Below, one piece after another: positions 45,301 through 58,038 of a stretch of 64,000 bases of DNA. The notes beneath the pieces are model-generated. The model did not search any database and was not told the origin of the DNA. It saw only the letters and a list, made by a program, of their open reading frames with translations. Position numbers and translations under genes: made by a program. The stretch comes from Ulva prolifera (Eukaryota; Chlorophyta; Ulvophyceae; Ulvales; Ulvaceae). The stretch spans positions 6,390,924 to 6,454,923 of the forward strand of contig CM041198.1 in assembly GCA_023078555.1 (NCBI GenBank), in the 5' to 3' direction. Every line of letters begins with the position of its first letter. The stretch's first letter is position 1.

Positions 45301-48300
45301 CTTCTGAAGCCTGCCCAATTTCGGGATTGGCAGGGCTTGGAATTGATTTGAACTGTGTGTCCGGCGTCTGCACAGCATGTGGCGGTCTTGAGCAGCCCTG
45401 CTGTCTCGAGAGACCCGGGATTCCATCCGCTTGCAGGAATACAGCCACGTGCGACCCTGAAGCGCAGCTCTGCCGTGGTAATCCAGGTATCACTGGCATT
45501 CCGGGCCTGCCGCAGCCTGAAGACACTGTGCCCTCGAACAGTGCGCTCTGCCTCAGACCGTTTTTACGATGGGGTGTTGTTTGCAGTCGGACATGATTAG
45601 CCGTAGTGACTTGCCTCCTGCGGTCGCAGATGGTCGTCCAGGATCCCTGTCACGTTGTCCATGTATGCAGGTTGTGGTTCTGCTGGCGAAGTCTGCTGCG
45701 ACAGCACCTCGTGCGGGGAGGACGGCGTGGGCCTGCTGTGCAACACTGAGGGACTCTGTGAGACATGCGGCGGGGAATATGAGCAGTGCTGTGACGGTGG
45801 CACCTGCTTTGGCGGCGCCCCCTGCGGCAGCCTGGACAATATCTGCCTGCCCTTCCCTGTCCCGGGTACTGCTTCCAGTCTCATATCGCCCTTTGACCGC
45901 CGTTCACGACCTGTTGCATTGTGCGGAGCCGCTGTCAGTGCCACATGGTTTGAGCTGGCTCCGACGGAACTTGCAGTGTCATTGCGAATGCCATCGAAAC
46001 TGTGCAAGCTCCGGGTCCGGTGTAGCTGGGGCCACATGCAAATATGAATCTCACTGTGAATCTTTGTGATTCTGTGTCGGCCATTAGATACAGAAGATCG
46101 GCTGGATCTCAGCAACACCACACACTCACAAACACACTCACATGGCCACCTTGTCCGGCAGGGCAGGGACATCATGCATCGCAATGTATTGGCATATATG
46201 CTACAGTAAAGCCCCAACATTGATGGTTGGGGGCAGTTGAAGTGAGTACATGTTGCAGTGGATGGCATCTGTTGTGATGACGGAGTGTCAGAGATAGCCC
46301 GACAGGAATCGCTCCAGGAACAAAGCACACTGTATTGCACAAGTGCACCACAGCCACTTGACGCAGAGCATGCGCACAACCTTTACACCTGTGCACCGCA
46401 ACAACATATTCAACCCCTGTGTTACAAGGACAAAGCAAGCAAGGCAGGTAGCACCACGAGCAACAGGCAGAGGAACCCATACCCACGCAACCAACCACAC
46501 ACAGCACACAGCACACAGCAGCACGCCCATGCAACACGAGCACACGCACCAGCCACAGCCACACAACCACGCACAAGCCCCCACACCCCACACCCACGCC
46601 CACAACCGCACGCCTCACCCCCCCCACCAGCTCAGCTCCAGAGCCCCGAACTAATTATTATTTATAAACCCATGTGCCCCCCACGCACTGCACACGCACA
46701 CGCACACGTACACCAAATAGCCAACAACGAAGCGCACACATTTTTGATCATTCTGACACACACACCGCTGTAGAGTAGAGTACATCTGGAGGTTAGCAGA
46801 TTTGTGGGCGTGGCCCCTCAGTCACGGCCAGATGTGCATGCTATGACGTGTTGGACTGTAGCGTATGATGGTGCAATAGTCATCGGCGTCTGGTTGACTC
46901 GCCCTGCCACCATGTGGCTTTCGACCTTACTAAGGATAATATAGGAAGGCTGGGCTGGTTATGTTCTGCGCATGCCTGCTGCTGCGGCGTATTCCGTGAC
47001 CAGGAAAGCTCCGGTTGTGCTCACGGACTCCGATATTCCGAACAGACACTAATAGATGCACTACACAGCATCGCTTGTGTTACACACCACTGCCGCATAG
47101 CCACTGGTACAACGTCCACTGGTGTTGATGTCTGTTGATGTGCCTTGTGGGACCTGCTCAAAGTCATGCATGCTGATGCATGATCCCCAAGCATTTCAAA
47201 GTCTCTGGTCCAAGAAGTCGACATCATGCGAGGCAGGTACTTGATTTCAAAACAGATTCTCCCGTCACATCTGCCTGATGCATACACTTGACGACAGATG
47301 CTATTGCAAGGTTTTCGATCGATGCCGTCTGAAGCATCCCTGGGGGTGACTTCTCAGTGCACCTCGACGAAACCCAGTTGGCCCCATCATGATGGTGGGT
47401 ACTGAACCACGGACGGGTACCGTGTGCCACCACCGTGCGATGCGAAGCATATGAACAAGGACGTCATGTATCCTTGTGACATCATACATTCTGATCCATC
47501 CAGAATTTTTGTTTCCTAGTTTGTGGTCCTGGTCTTCGACGTTGTCAGCTCTGTTGAGAGGGGGTTGTAAGGAGCAAATGGTCGTTTTCTACGAAACTCG
47601 TAGTCATACGCATGGTCATGTGTGGTCCCAGTTCATTGGTACAATCCGAAGACCTTTCTTTCTGCAGCAATTTACCACTAGTTCAGCAGACCACAGTTAC
47701 CGTGTGGGAGCACCTTTGGCCGCCAGTAGGCGACACGTGCAGCGCTTGGTCCACCACACCTACAAGCGTATGTGGATGGTCGGAGCATGCGTTTAAATCA
47801 TTGGCACGGTCTCCCTAAAATGTGAAGTTGACTACAGCAAGTGATGTGAAGTAAAGTAAAGTAAACCTGAACATACTGTGGCATCACACGTCGATAGCAT
47901 GCAATCACGTGAGTACTGATGCTGGTATGTACCTTGTGTACCCTGTCAGTCGCACACCTGGGAAGAACACCCGAGTGATAAGGCCGCGTGAGCATTACTG
48001 TCGCCCCTCGCAATTCCAGTATACGCACTGATAGGCCTGGATCATGCCCCCATACAAAAATTCTGCGGCCCCAGGATAGGGGGCGCTCCACATTCGACCG
48101 CCCATGTAGGTACGTGCAGCCACGAGAGTGTGCCCACATCGTTTAATTCTGACAACACAAGATGCACACAATGCTGCTCACTAGGGTCATCTTGCGCTGA
48201 CTGTTGCTTTTGATCTTTGATAGTCTGATTGGGATCTGGAGACTACTCACTAGCTTTGAGGACATTTATGCATCTGGCGTGTGCCGTGCAGCTCGAGAGT

Positions 48301-49451
48301 GTGGTCTGCCGGGCGGTACGTGCTGCGGAGAGCAAGACGGCGAGCGTTTCCCTTGCGCTGCTGTGGGCAGCCGTTTCACTGCGGTGCTCTTTGCCTGCGT
48401 CCCCATAGGCGGCACACGCCTGTGCGGGCCGTGTGGCCGTGCAGGGAGACAGTGCTGCCCGAGCCCCTCCGGAGGCGCGTGCGCCGACTCCACATGCAAC
48501 CCTGACAACAGTATCTGCACTGTTGACTGTGGCTACGAGGGTCTGCCATGCTGCGAGGGCGCGCTATGTCTGTCTGGAGGATCAATACAGTGCGATTTTA
48601 CGACCGGCCTCTGTGTCCCAGAGTTTTGCGGAGCTGAGGGTCTGCCATGCTGCGATGGTGGATCCTGCAACTTTGGGACAGCATGCAACGCGAACAACGT
48701 CTGTGCACCGCCGTGTGCTTCTCTGGATGAACGATGCTGTGACGTCTCGGCAGGAGAGGAGGCGTTTGAGTGTTACGACAGCCTTGCGTGTGTTGACAGC
48801 TTCTGCCGCACATGTGGAGGCAGTGGGCAGCCGTGCTGCCGTCCAGTGTCCGGAGGCACACCCTGCGCCGACGAGCTGGTCTGCAACAATGCCGTGAGAT
48901 GCGAAGTGTCTGGAGCCCCACCGGAATTGCCCCCGCTCCCCCTCCCGCTCCCCAACGCAGTTCCGGCGGCCCCTCCGCCGCCACCTGATATTCAGTCTAC
49001 AGGTCTGCCTCCGCCCCCCAGCCCGCAGGCAACTGGTGTACTATCGCGACCGCCCACCCAGTCACCGACTCCAGAGCCTCCGCTACCGCTGCCGCAGGCG
49101 CCCGCCTCCCCCACGCCGCCTTTATTCTCATTCACTATCAGTGGAGTACCCGGCTCAACAGTGATCACGTCGCCGCTCCCACCTCCATCACCACCTTTGC
49201 AAGGCCCGCCAGTCCCTCAGCCCGGGCCCCCGCAAATTCCCTCGCCTGCAGTTCCGCTGGCGGCCCCACAAGCGCCCGAGGACCCCCCGCCTGCGCAAAC
49301 ACTGCCCCCCAGCCCGGTCCCCCCTTCAGCTGATGCAATACCCCCTCCTTCTGAGCCTGGCCCCCCTCCTTCGGAACCTATCTCTCCTCCGTCCGGTCCA
49401 CTGCCTTCTCCGCGGATCCGTTCGAACCTCTTCACGTTCACCACCGGCTAG
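42368..49451 (+). CDS. Secreted Cys-rich, Pro-rich family gene B
   Basis: Five exons, set by comparison with gene C and phase: 42368-42909, 44123-44541, 45061-45477, 45671-45865 and 48292-49451. The first encodes the end of a signal peptide (CALAALCMPAVCAAA), an acidic stretch and the motif HRRGPHGK at the donor; a preceding exon with the start codon is missing, since an acceptor CAG stands here in all paralogs. Exon 2 carries CPRC-X4-HC, CVPGTNAVF and a DAESRYR block. The rest is a chain of about a dozen Cys modules of the type CGAEGLPCC, GEVCCSGGTC, YEQCCDGGTC and GQPCC. It ends in a Pro-rich region (about 48920-49420) and LFTFTTG. Coding capacity is about 910 residues. Modules of this kind are usually extracellular and disulfide-bonded; the Pro-rich tail suggests a wall or matrix protein. 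Function is not known. Confidence 0.7.
42917..42936 (+). repeat. Poly(C) run at an intron start; decayed SINE end beside it
   Basis: Twenty C begin seven bases into the first predicted intron of gene B, again on the coding strand. Just downstream, GGCTCAGTCAACTCAGATGT (about 42949-42968) resembles the 3' end of the SINE at 4640-4930. Confidence 0.75.
43142..43214 (+). repeat. LINE-tail micro-insertion with 16-bp direct repeats, in an intron of gene B
   Basis: Seventy-three bases carrying TTGATTCGGATGAGATTCGG and the rest of the LINE tail lie between GTGCGCACACGTCCTC at 43126-43141 and 43215-43230. The flanking match extends to 20 bases with one mismatch. About ten extra bases follow the TTTTGTAA end. 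Confidence 0.8.
46320..46660. repeat. CA-rich low-complexity stretch and small dispersed repeat in an intron of gene B
   Basis: From about 46440, CACACAGCACACAGC-type sequence dominates. Just before it, AAGCAAGCAAGGCAGGTAGC (46432) through CCCATACCCACGCAA matches 58948-59010 downstream of gene C, and GAGCGAGGCAGGTA recurs at 51035. This indicates a short dispersed repeat near the family genes. Confidence 0.5.
47843..47866 (-). repeat. (TTTAC)n tail on the minus strand
   Basis: GTAAAGTAAAGTAAAC is the reverse complement of the repeated tail of the SINE at 4640-4930. Only the tail is recognisable. Confidence 0.5.
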
Positions 49452-52400
49452 GTATGGCACCATATGCACGCCAGGCTGTGCTTGACAGTCATGTAGTTAT
49501 GCCTGCTCTCGACCTATGCCATCCTACCGTGTTCTGCCGCGGCGGAAGTGCGCACTGGATGGCAGTGTGCCTTTGTTCGGACTTGCGTGCTGCAGGTGTT
49601 GCTGTGAATGCATGGCACAGTGAGCCCATGTGCAGACCATGATGTTTGTTTGTCAGACCTGTCCCGGCTGATCTTGATAGATTTTACACAATGTACATGT
49701 CATTTAGAATGCGCATATGTTGTACCTTCTGCAGGTCCACACGGTCTATACCTGCCCATAGTGCACTCATGATGCGGCATCTACGTTTGAGCCCAAGCGG
49801 CAAGTCTTCATAGGCTTGCGAATGCCTTTGCGCATGACGGCACTTTTATCGCGGCGGCATAGGCTATGATCTGTGGAATCATGCGTTGAGCTGCTTGGGA
49901 TGGGTGTCTGCATTGCCAGCGGCCGGCTAGAGACCTAATTGTAGACGCCACATAGGTATTTGAGTGGGGCGAACCGACGTGTGTGGAAGCTTGCCTTTTG
50001 CCGCTAGAACCGGGGGATGGTGCACGGTGTGTACATTTGTGTGATGTATGCAGAACAGGAGTGTGGGATGCAGTGTTATGAGTGAAGCTGCCACTCAAGT
50101 AGCACTATATATGCCATCCTCATCAGTTGATAATTATGCCTCCGGGGTTGGCACTTTTAATTCAACTTGCTGGCGGCTTGTTGCGGCGGTCAGAGATGGA
50201 AGAGGACATTCGTGTCGGGCTGATCCTGGTGGCCACGCCAAGCAGGCTCCCGGCTGGGGTATAGAGAGTGGGAGGTGGGGGACCATGCGTTGATGTGGCC
50301 CGATTGTAACAGACTTACAGGTATCTTTTCTGAAAGCCACGACGTCGATATCGCTTTGGCATGACCGCATGCCTTGCTTTGCAGCTCTGTTCCGGCCCGG
50401 GGCCGAAGTGCAGCTTGCATGCATTTGATGGAGTGGTAATGTTGTAGGGCCCGCATGTCTGGACACGTCCGTGTGACGGGATGGACAGTGCAGGAACTGA
50501 ATTCAGAATCCTCGGACCAGGTGTTGGACCAGGTGTTGTCAGTGCGTACATATCTTCATTTGGGGACAGGAATTGTTCATCTGTTGGAAGCTGGGCACTT
50601 GGACCTTGCTTGTGCACATCCTTGTGCATGTCATAGCCACAACAGGGTCGGCATGATGCAGAAGCACGATATTGGCAGAATGACTTTTACCCTCAGAGTT
50701 TGGTGTAGTGTGCCTGATTTTCATTTCTTACAATGTTGTAGGTAGCAACCAGCCAAGGCCCGCGGACTTCGTTGATTCTCTAAGCACCCCTGCCCATTGT
50801 TGAGTGCGCATGATTTTCATGCAAGGAATTGTTTGGACTGTACATTGCGTTACACACGGGTCTCCTATCGCCATCTCTGCAATGACAATTTAAATCCACG
50901 CTGATCAAGCTTCACAATGCAACACCACAGTCATACCAAAGTCCAGAAAGCCCCCACAAGTGCAATGCAAGGAAAAATTCGAGATTTCCATGCCCAGGAT
51001 TGAGTAACTACATTGTTACAGAGTTATGAGGACAGAGCGAGGCAGGTAATACTGCAGATCACAAGTTAGTGCTTTCAAGTAGTAGTGCATGTGCTGTGTG
51101 AAGTATCAAGTTGAAAGATCCCCGTCCATTGTATGGCAGAGTAGCAAAATTAACCAACAGACGGCAACAACCGGCATCAACGCCAGAGCAACCACTGACT
51201 CGCCCTCCAGCCATTACGCATGAACACAACGCAAGTTCTAGCCGGCTGTGCGAGGATTTCGTGCGGCTATATCTTCAGATAATATCTGATCACGTACATT
51301 TGCCGGGCTGCATGCGTTGCGAATGCTTTCACCTGAATGCTTGTGCGGTGTTGATTCAGACCAGGGCCTGCCGAGTGAATGTGGGGAGAAGGGGCAGGCC
51401 CGCTGTCTGGAGGCGGACTGGCCCCGCCGCGCATGCGATCGCAAGTGTGGCATCATATGGGCGTTCTATACGGTGCCTTGCAACACAAAGTACACACAAA
51501 GTATAAGTACAAACACAAAGTATACAGATGTGCACAGGGCAGCGCGGCGTGATGGTGTGCACAACCGGCATGTGGTCATGGCGACAAGGAGTCGTCACGG
51601 TCCAGCAAGGATATGACAAATCAAATCCAATTCACCTTGTTTTTCATCAGCTGCAACAGATTCGACGGGTCGGCAAGCACCTCGACATGTCCTGTTCGTG
51701 CTGCCCATGGCTGATGCAACACGACACAAGCAACGGCCTATGCGAACTGGATACTGAGATGACTGTCAGGTTTTACGGTGATGCGAGTGATTCTCACGCA
51801 AGCAGGCTGTCGTGCTTGTTCTCGGGGCACCATCACCGAATGTAGCGGCAGCCTAGAGCTGGGGAGTGCCGCCTCCATTGCACCTCCACATGTGCTTGCT
51901 GCTTGACTGAATTCGTTGCGGATTTTCAGCACATCTTGGCAAAATTCTCTGCTTTTGCAGGCCTGCCTTGCATCTGTGCAGCGCCATGAGCCTCTGTGTC
52001 GAGCTCACGATCTGAGTAGCCGCAGGAGCGTACAGAGCTCCGGTACCGGTGTCAGGAGTGTAACAGTTATTACAGAAGCAGATTTGAATTCCGAGGCCTC
52101 CCGACGCCGTATCAGCGTGCAAAGGCAATCACCGAGCCGAAGCATCGCGAGCATGCATATGCATGAGCGCAGCACTGCGCAGGAAGCGGCACGCCCTGCA
52201 ACCTGTGGACGTGAGCACCCCGACGACGATGGTGCGCAGCAACTGTTGAATGTGTTTTCCTTCCCAGAAATGCATTTCGCACACGAGAATGTGCTTCCAT
52301 TGGTGCCGGGAACAAGGCAATGATCAGCCGCAACCTGTCAGCTGAACTGGGCTGGAAGCTGCGGCGATTTTCGCTTCTAGTCACTAGAGATCGCCATCTG

Positions 52401-52567
52401 TTGCTTGTATGCGATACCTGCGGCCAAGCTATGCATGTTGCCTGTTTGCTGTGTTATGAGGTGTATCGTGTGTTGAAGTCGAACGGCTTGATGCCATCTG
52501 GTCAGATCTCCGCTCCAGGTCTCCAGGCAACTACCACAATAATAATTCACTGGTCACCCACTCGTGC
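49452..52567. other. No gene recognised
   Basis: Only short open frames. 51640-51740 contains a third fragment of the dispersed repeat seen at 855-1590 (CAAGCACCTCGACATG, then GATGCAACACGACAC). 51030-51045 holds the small GAGCGAGGCAGGTA repeat. Confidence 0.4.
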
Positions 52568-52880
52568 AGGGGACTATGATCGTCCAGGGCACATTTTTGC
52601 TGGCCGTGCTCTGCCTGCCTGCTGTGTACGCTGCGGCCAGGGACACACCGCTTCCAGGCATGCTCCAGCACAACAGCCTAGCTGCGAACCCGGGCCTGGC
52701 TGGCAGCAGCGGCCTGCATGTAACCCCGACAGATGCCCGAGCGGCATCATCTTGATGCGGAAACATTGGCTGGGTCTGCGCCAGAGCTTGGTCTCCATCA
52801 CGAAGGTGAATCGGCAGAGGAAGCCAGCAAGCCGGGGGATGCTCCTGACACGAAAAGCGGTGAGGCACCTCCAGGTCATA
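52568..52880 (+). pseudogene. Secreted Cys-rich family fragment D (one exon)
   Basis: An acceptor CAG at 52565-52567 is followed by IVQGTFLLAVLCLPAVYAAA, the family signal-peptide core, then a segment parallel to genes A-C. The frame closes at 52755. Another frame continues from about 52737 with acidic sequence of the right type (HHLDAETLAGSAPELG, DAPDTKSGEAPPG), so one small indel separates the two. None of the Cys-rich exons follow. It is a duplicated first-exon relic. Confidence 0.6.
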
Positions 52881-52924
52881 TTAAGTTGCTGCATTGACGA
52901 TTGCAGCAACGGTCTCACAGGCCT

Positions 52925-53005
52925 TGTGTTTAGAGTAGCGTGTGTGCATGTCGAAGCAGCGTTGTCTTGTGCAACCAGGTTCGAATCCCTGCGATTGCAA
53001 GTTCA
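52925..53005 (+). other. tRNA-like half with perfect B-box
   Basis: CCAGGTTCGAATCCCTG forms a proper T-arm with the polymerase III B-box. Upstream, GTTG-TCTTGTG-CAAC can form an anticodon-like arm. No acceptable D-arm or acceptor stem was found, so it is more likely a tRNA-derived SINE piece than a functional tRNA. Confidence 0.35.
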
Positions 53006-53009
53006 ATCA

Positions 53010-53928
53010 TTCTGGCATGTATGCGGGACATGCATGCGGTAAAATTATTATCGTGGCTGAGTGGGGTCGGTGACATTGCGGGCTGGGTGGCTACCCTGCC
53101 TACTCTACCTAGAGAGCGTCACGAGCAACCTCTTCGACGTTCCTATGCCTGAGACGAGGGTCGATACCGTCCGGTTCGTGACACGCATGCCCGACACGGC
53201 TCGATGTCGATATGATCACGAAACACACAACATCTCCGTATCTTCCTGATGCATCAGGAAGATCTTCATAATGGTGCTGCAATGCTGCGTTATACGTGGC
53301 GCAGGTGGCGTGCGCAGCTGCAGGAGTCGCGGCCTCCACGTGAAGCAACATTCTGCAGCATACGATCGACCGCGCGTTCCGTGAATGCAGCCGCTTTCAC
53401 GCTAAAACGTGTCTTTGAGTAGAGCAGATGCCGTTCCAAGACTCCACGAGCCTATGCCTTCCACTCGTCACACCGATGGCAGTGTGCTCGACTTCGGATC
53501 CCTGTACAGGGCAATTACATCCAGACCCCCCAGATAGCAATTATGCCTCGTAATTGCACTCAGATGTCGACTTTCGCAGCACAGCAGGCATCTCTAGCTG
53601 CGCTGGCTCGCCTGTGCGCACGGGCTGCATAAAGCCTGCCAATCGGCCGAGCAACTGCCGCCCATGGTACGGCCTCCTGCTGCCTGACGATGTATCCTGC
53701 GAGATGCAGGCTTGAATTGTGAGTGCACGACCGTGAACCCGCCGATAGCGATGACAAGTTCCTCCTCACGCTTCCGACGTCGGTACCTGAGGGCGCATGC
53801 TATCAGACATACCGCCAAGAGACAACATGGGCAGCCATGCACCAATCGAGAACAATCATGGTACCTATGCCCTTCTAGTCTGTGTATTGCGGTCGGTAGC
53901 CGACTGATTGGAGGTGGCAGGCTTGCGC
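53010..53928. other. No gene recognised
   Basis: Short open frames only; no repeat structure seen. Confidence 0.4.
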
Positions 53929-54014
53929 TGCCCCGCTAGCGGCTGCCATTTCCCCGCTAGCGGCTGCCATTTCCCCGCTAGCGGCTGCCATTTCCCCGCT
54001 AGCAGCTGCCATTT
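53929..54014 (+). repeat. 21-bp tandem repeat, about 4 copies
   Basis: Unit CCCCGCTAGCGGCTGCCATT (plus one T), with the palindrome CCGCTAGCGG inside. An isolated extra copy lies at 54423-54449, about 400 bp downstream and 190 bp before gene C. Confidence 0.85.
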
Positions 54015-54639
54015 ACGGAGGCAAAACAGTAGTCAGAATCTCATCAGCATTCCATTTGGCGGTATTTTGAGCACATGTCGACGCGATTGTCCAAGCGCCT
54101 TCGTAAGAGCTTCTTATGAATGGCGTGCCAGGGATATACAGCTGGCGCCCGTTCATCTGCAACGCATGTCGCGGGAGTCACATGTAGACACAATGGTCGA
54201 CGTTTCGCACGCGCATCACTTACCGCCACCAACGCGTATGGTCCATCCGCACTGTGCGCTTTCCTGCGTCAGCTCTCATTCCGGATGATGCTAGGCAGCG
54301 CTGCAGCATAACGTTGACACTAAATATGTTCACAGCCTCGCCACTACCGTGTTCGCCGCGCATGCATGACGACCGCGGTCATGCCGATCGGCCCGCTGGA
54401 GCTCAGTGTGCGTCCCCGCAGGGCTGCCATTTCCCCGCTAGCAGCTGCTGCACGGGCTCACCTCTATGTCCCCATGGTAAATTTCGTGACCGAATGTTGA
54501 ACGCGTCCGTGCTAACACAAAGCGTGGATCCGCTGTGCCCGAGCTCCGAGGCGGAGTGCAGTCATATGTCCCGCCGATGCCTTGGCATTGAGTTATGCGA
54601 GAACGCAACAGCGTCACCCCTAAGACGATTGCCCTGCAG

Positions 54640-57600
54640 GGTGTCCTTCACAGTGCATGTGTGCTGGCCGCAGCGTGCCTGCCTGCCATGCACGCTGCAG
54701 CCCCGGACCCATCACTGTCCGGCACGCGCCAGCTGAACGGCCCAGCCTCCAATTTGAGCCTGCCCAACCGCCGCAGCCGCAGCCGCATTGCCGAACATGA
54801 TCCTCAACAGCTGCAAAGACGAGATCTCGACGATTCTGCTGAGGTGGGCAGTGGAGGGAAGACCCTGGAGGCCGCGGTCGAGGGCGTGCAACAGGTGGAG
54901 GCTGAGCTTGGTGGCGATAACGAGGGGGGCCTGGCTGCCGGCGCGGCCGTTGCCCTTCATGCCCACATCGAGCGCCATGAAGGAGCTGTGCTCACTGTCG
55001 CTGCGCAGTCGAGGGGAGTGGGGCATGACATAAGTGTCAATGGTGATGACGACGATGATGCTGTTGAGCATCTGCACGCTGGGCTGGTGTACGATGCTGC
55101 AGGGGTCGGGGTCAGTGGCTTCGGTGCGGGCGCTGCAGCCGATGATCTGGCCCGGGGAGACGGTCAGGCGCGCACGCTGCAGCACCGCCGGGGGCCGCAC
55201 GGCCCGAGGTGCGCGCTACCGCTTGCCCTTGTGTTCGCCTGTGAACACCACAGCCTGCAGGTTCCTGTGAAGTATGCTACAGCCACATTGCCTGCCCGAT
55301 GAACACATGAGACGCCTGCGCGCTGTCAGAAATTTCACGGCAGAACGGCTCCGGTATCCGTAGGTACCTGTTTCACCCTCTTGCTACGCAACAAGGCGGG
55401 ATCGCCATCAGGCATTGTTTGGGGGCTCCCATCCCGAAATCATACCTGAACAACCAGGTTTTTGTGATTGGCCCGAAGACTCAACACCCCTGTGCAGGTG
55501 GATTGTGCCTTGCCCCCGCTGCAGCCTCAGCCACTGCAAGAACGGTGGCAAGCTGTTCAACTGCAGGCAACGCAACAGCGACGACGTCCCACCGCCCGGG
55601 TTCACCCTCGTCCCAGATATCGACGCCTGCGTGCCCGGCACCAGATCCGTCTTTGTCAACGACGACAACTTTGTGTACTGCGACAACCTGCTGGACTTTC
55701 CCGCTGCAGATTCAGAGGAATTCCCAGATTACATCGCCGCAGACTACACTGCCGCGCCGCTCACATGCGAAGACTGCCCTCAAGCCCAATACGAGGCATA
55801 TGTGTCTCTGTACCTAAGTGACCTGGAGGACGCAGAGTCGCGGTACCGGGTGCCAGGGGCGGACCCGCAGCCGGCGCTCTCCAGTGGAGAGCTAGGTGGG
55901 TTTCCCAATCAGAGTTTGTGCATCAGTGCCTTGCCTTTGGCGCTTGTGGAGGCGTCGTTGCAGCAAGCTGCAGCCCGCCTTCAGATTGATCTGCTGTGTG
56001 GCAATGCCAGCTACTATGTGGTAGCAGCCACTGCTCTTGCATCCGTAGCACTGAGCGGGTGCATTCAAAATGCCCATGCCGTATGGGGCAGGCACAGTCG
56101 CCCTGCACAGCCAACGACGCTGCGAATGTATATTCATACATCTCAATTGTGACCCGCATCAACACCGTGCAGATGCCTGTACATGTTGTGATACTTCATT
56201 GCAGAGAAGCTGGAGATTGCAGGAGTGGAGTGTGGCCGAAGGGGCTTCCGTTGCTGTCGCTCAGAGGACGCCGCACCCTCCGCGTGCAAACAGGGCAGCA
56301 TATGCGTCGGCGCCACCTGCGCCGCCTGCGGCGGCCGCGGGGAGCTCTGCTGCTCCGGAGGCACCTGTGCGCCATCCGCCACCTGCAACGGCGATGGCTT
56401 CTGTGAGCTCACCTGCGGTGCCGAGGGCCTGCCCTGCTGCGACACTGACGTGGATGAAGACCCGGAATTCCCCTTAGGCTATGACCCCGGGTGTCCCTTC
56501 TACGAGTACAGAAGTGGCGGGACGGGGGTGCTGTGCACGGACGGACTCTGCACGACATGTGGTGCTCTGGAGGCGGCGTGCTGTCCAGAGTCCTTTCACC
56601 GCGAATGCGACCGGCGGGGGGGCGTCAGGTTTGAGTGCGATGTTCAGGCGAATGTCTGCCGCGTCGACCGCGACCGGGATCGAGACCCACGGCCCCCAGG
56701 CCCCCCATCCGCGGCCGGTGCGCTCTGCAGCGGCGTACGCAACTTGCAGACATCGCTTTCCGGGTTTGAAGTTGTGTGCCCACACTGCATTTGCAGGTGC
56801 AGTCGCGACAGTCTGACACCGCCGACGCTTCCGCGGCGCACATATGTGTACACATGCATGTGTATAATGCATAGGGTTGGTTTGAAGGCGCTGGCAGTGC
56901 CCCCGAATTGAGACACGCCTGACTTGCACAAGCTGCGTAACAATGCACACTTCCTGATAATGCCGAGGGTCCAGAGAAAAGAGTCGTGACTTTCAAAGTG
57001 ATGATGCTGTGTTAGGTTTGGACCTCAGTCACTGTGGATCTGCAGGTCCGCACCAATGAAGCCACCATGGTGCTCGCACTGCAGATGATCATGCCATGAT
57101 GGCGATGAATCAGGCAGAACACGGTGCTTGCATGCAGGCTGCGGCGCTGCAGGTGAGCCCTGCTGCGGGGGAGCCTTCTGCGGAGATGTCGGCCTGATGT
57201 GCACCACTAGTAGCTCAGCACGCGGAGTGTGTGAGGCCTGCGGCGGCGCCTACGAGCAGTGCTGCGATGACGCCACCTGCCTTGGCGGCGCTCCCTGCGG
57301 CAGTTTAGACAACCTCTGCCTCGCAATCCCTGTTCCAGGTATCTCTTCCAGCCACTGCGTGCCCCTGCGATCGCCACGCAACCCCTTGCCTGATCCACAT
57401 TGCCATTCTGGAGACCCACTGACTGGTGAAAATGCCAATCGTGGCAGACTGCGATGTTCCCGGCTAGGACCTGAAGCGCCCAACTCGGGTGTATCTGTTT
57501 CGTTTCGTACCCCAGGGACCTTCTGGGCAAAAAAAAAACTGCACCCCTGTGCGATGTGCCACTAGTGAGCAACGTGAAGCAGCATTTCAGCAGGTGTCCG

Positions 57601-58038
57601 GAGGGAGTTATGCAGCATAGATGGTGTACATGCCGTGCAGTACGCGAGTGTGGCCTGCCCGGCCAGAGGTGTTGCGGAGAGGAGGACGCCGAGCGCTTCC
57701 CCTGCGCCTCACGCACCAACGCGGATGTCTCCGGCCAGATGAACGGCTGCATACCCACTGCCGGAGCAAGCCTGTGCGGGCCGTGCGGAGCTGCAGGCAG
57801 TCAGTGCTGCCAGGGAGGCACGTGCGTCGGCTCCGCGTGCAATCCGGACACCAACATCTGCACCGTTGACTGTGGCTACGAGGGCCTGCCGTGCTGCACG
57901 GGGCGCACCTGTGAAGGTGCCACCATCGATTGTACTAGGGGATCCTACCTCTGCGCTGAGGCCTCTACCGGAAGTGCCCCCGCCCTGTTGCCCCCCCTCC
58001 CGCCACCTCTCCCTCGTCCCCCGTTGGCATTTCGCTAA
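54640..58038 (+). CDS. Secreted Cys-rich family gene C
   Basis: Exons 54640-55208, 55498-55895, 56205-56717, 57138-57338 and 57641-58038 match gene B in order and phase. The signal-peptide core is CVLAAACLPAMHAAA. An acidic segment ends in HRRGPHGPR at the donor, followed by CPRCSLSHC, DACVPGTRSVF and DAESRYR, then Cys modules (CGRRGFRCC, GELCCSGGTC, CGAEGLPCC, GEPCCGGAFC, YEQCCDDATC, GLPCCTGRTC). It has fewer modules in its last exon than B. The frame stops at 58038 in a Pro-rich run. One frame over, Pro-rich sequence continues to about 58170 (QDVVPGSLTTAEWPPP), suggesting a small indel near 58000-58035. The start exon was not identified. Function unknown, presumably extracellular. Confidence 0.7.

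Noticed and set aside
52925-53005. Functional tRNA gene
   Set aside because: The T-arm is perfect, but no D-arm or acceptor stem could be formed.
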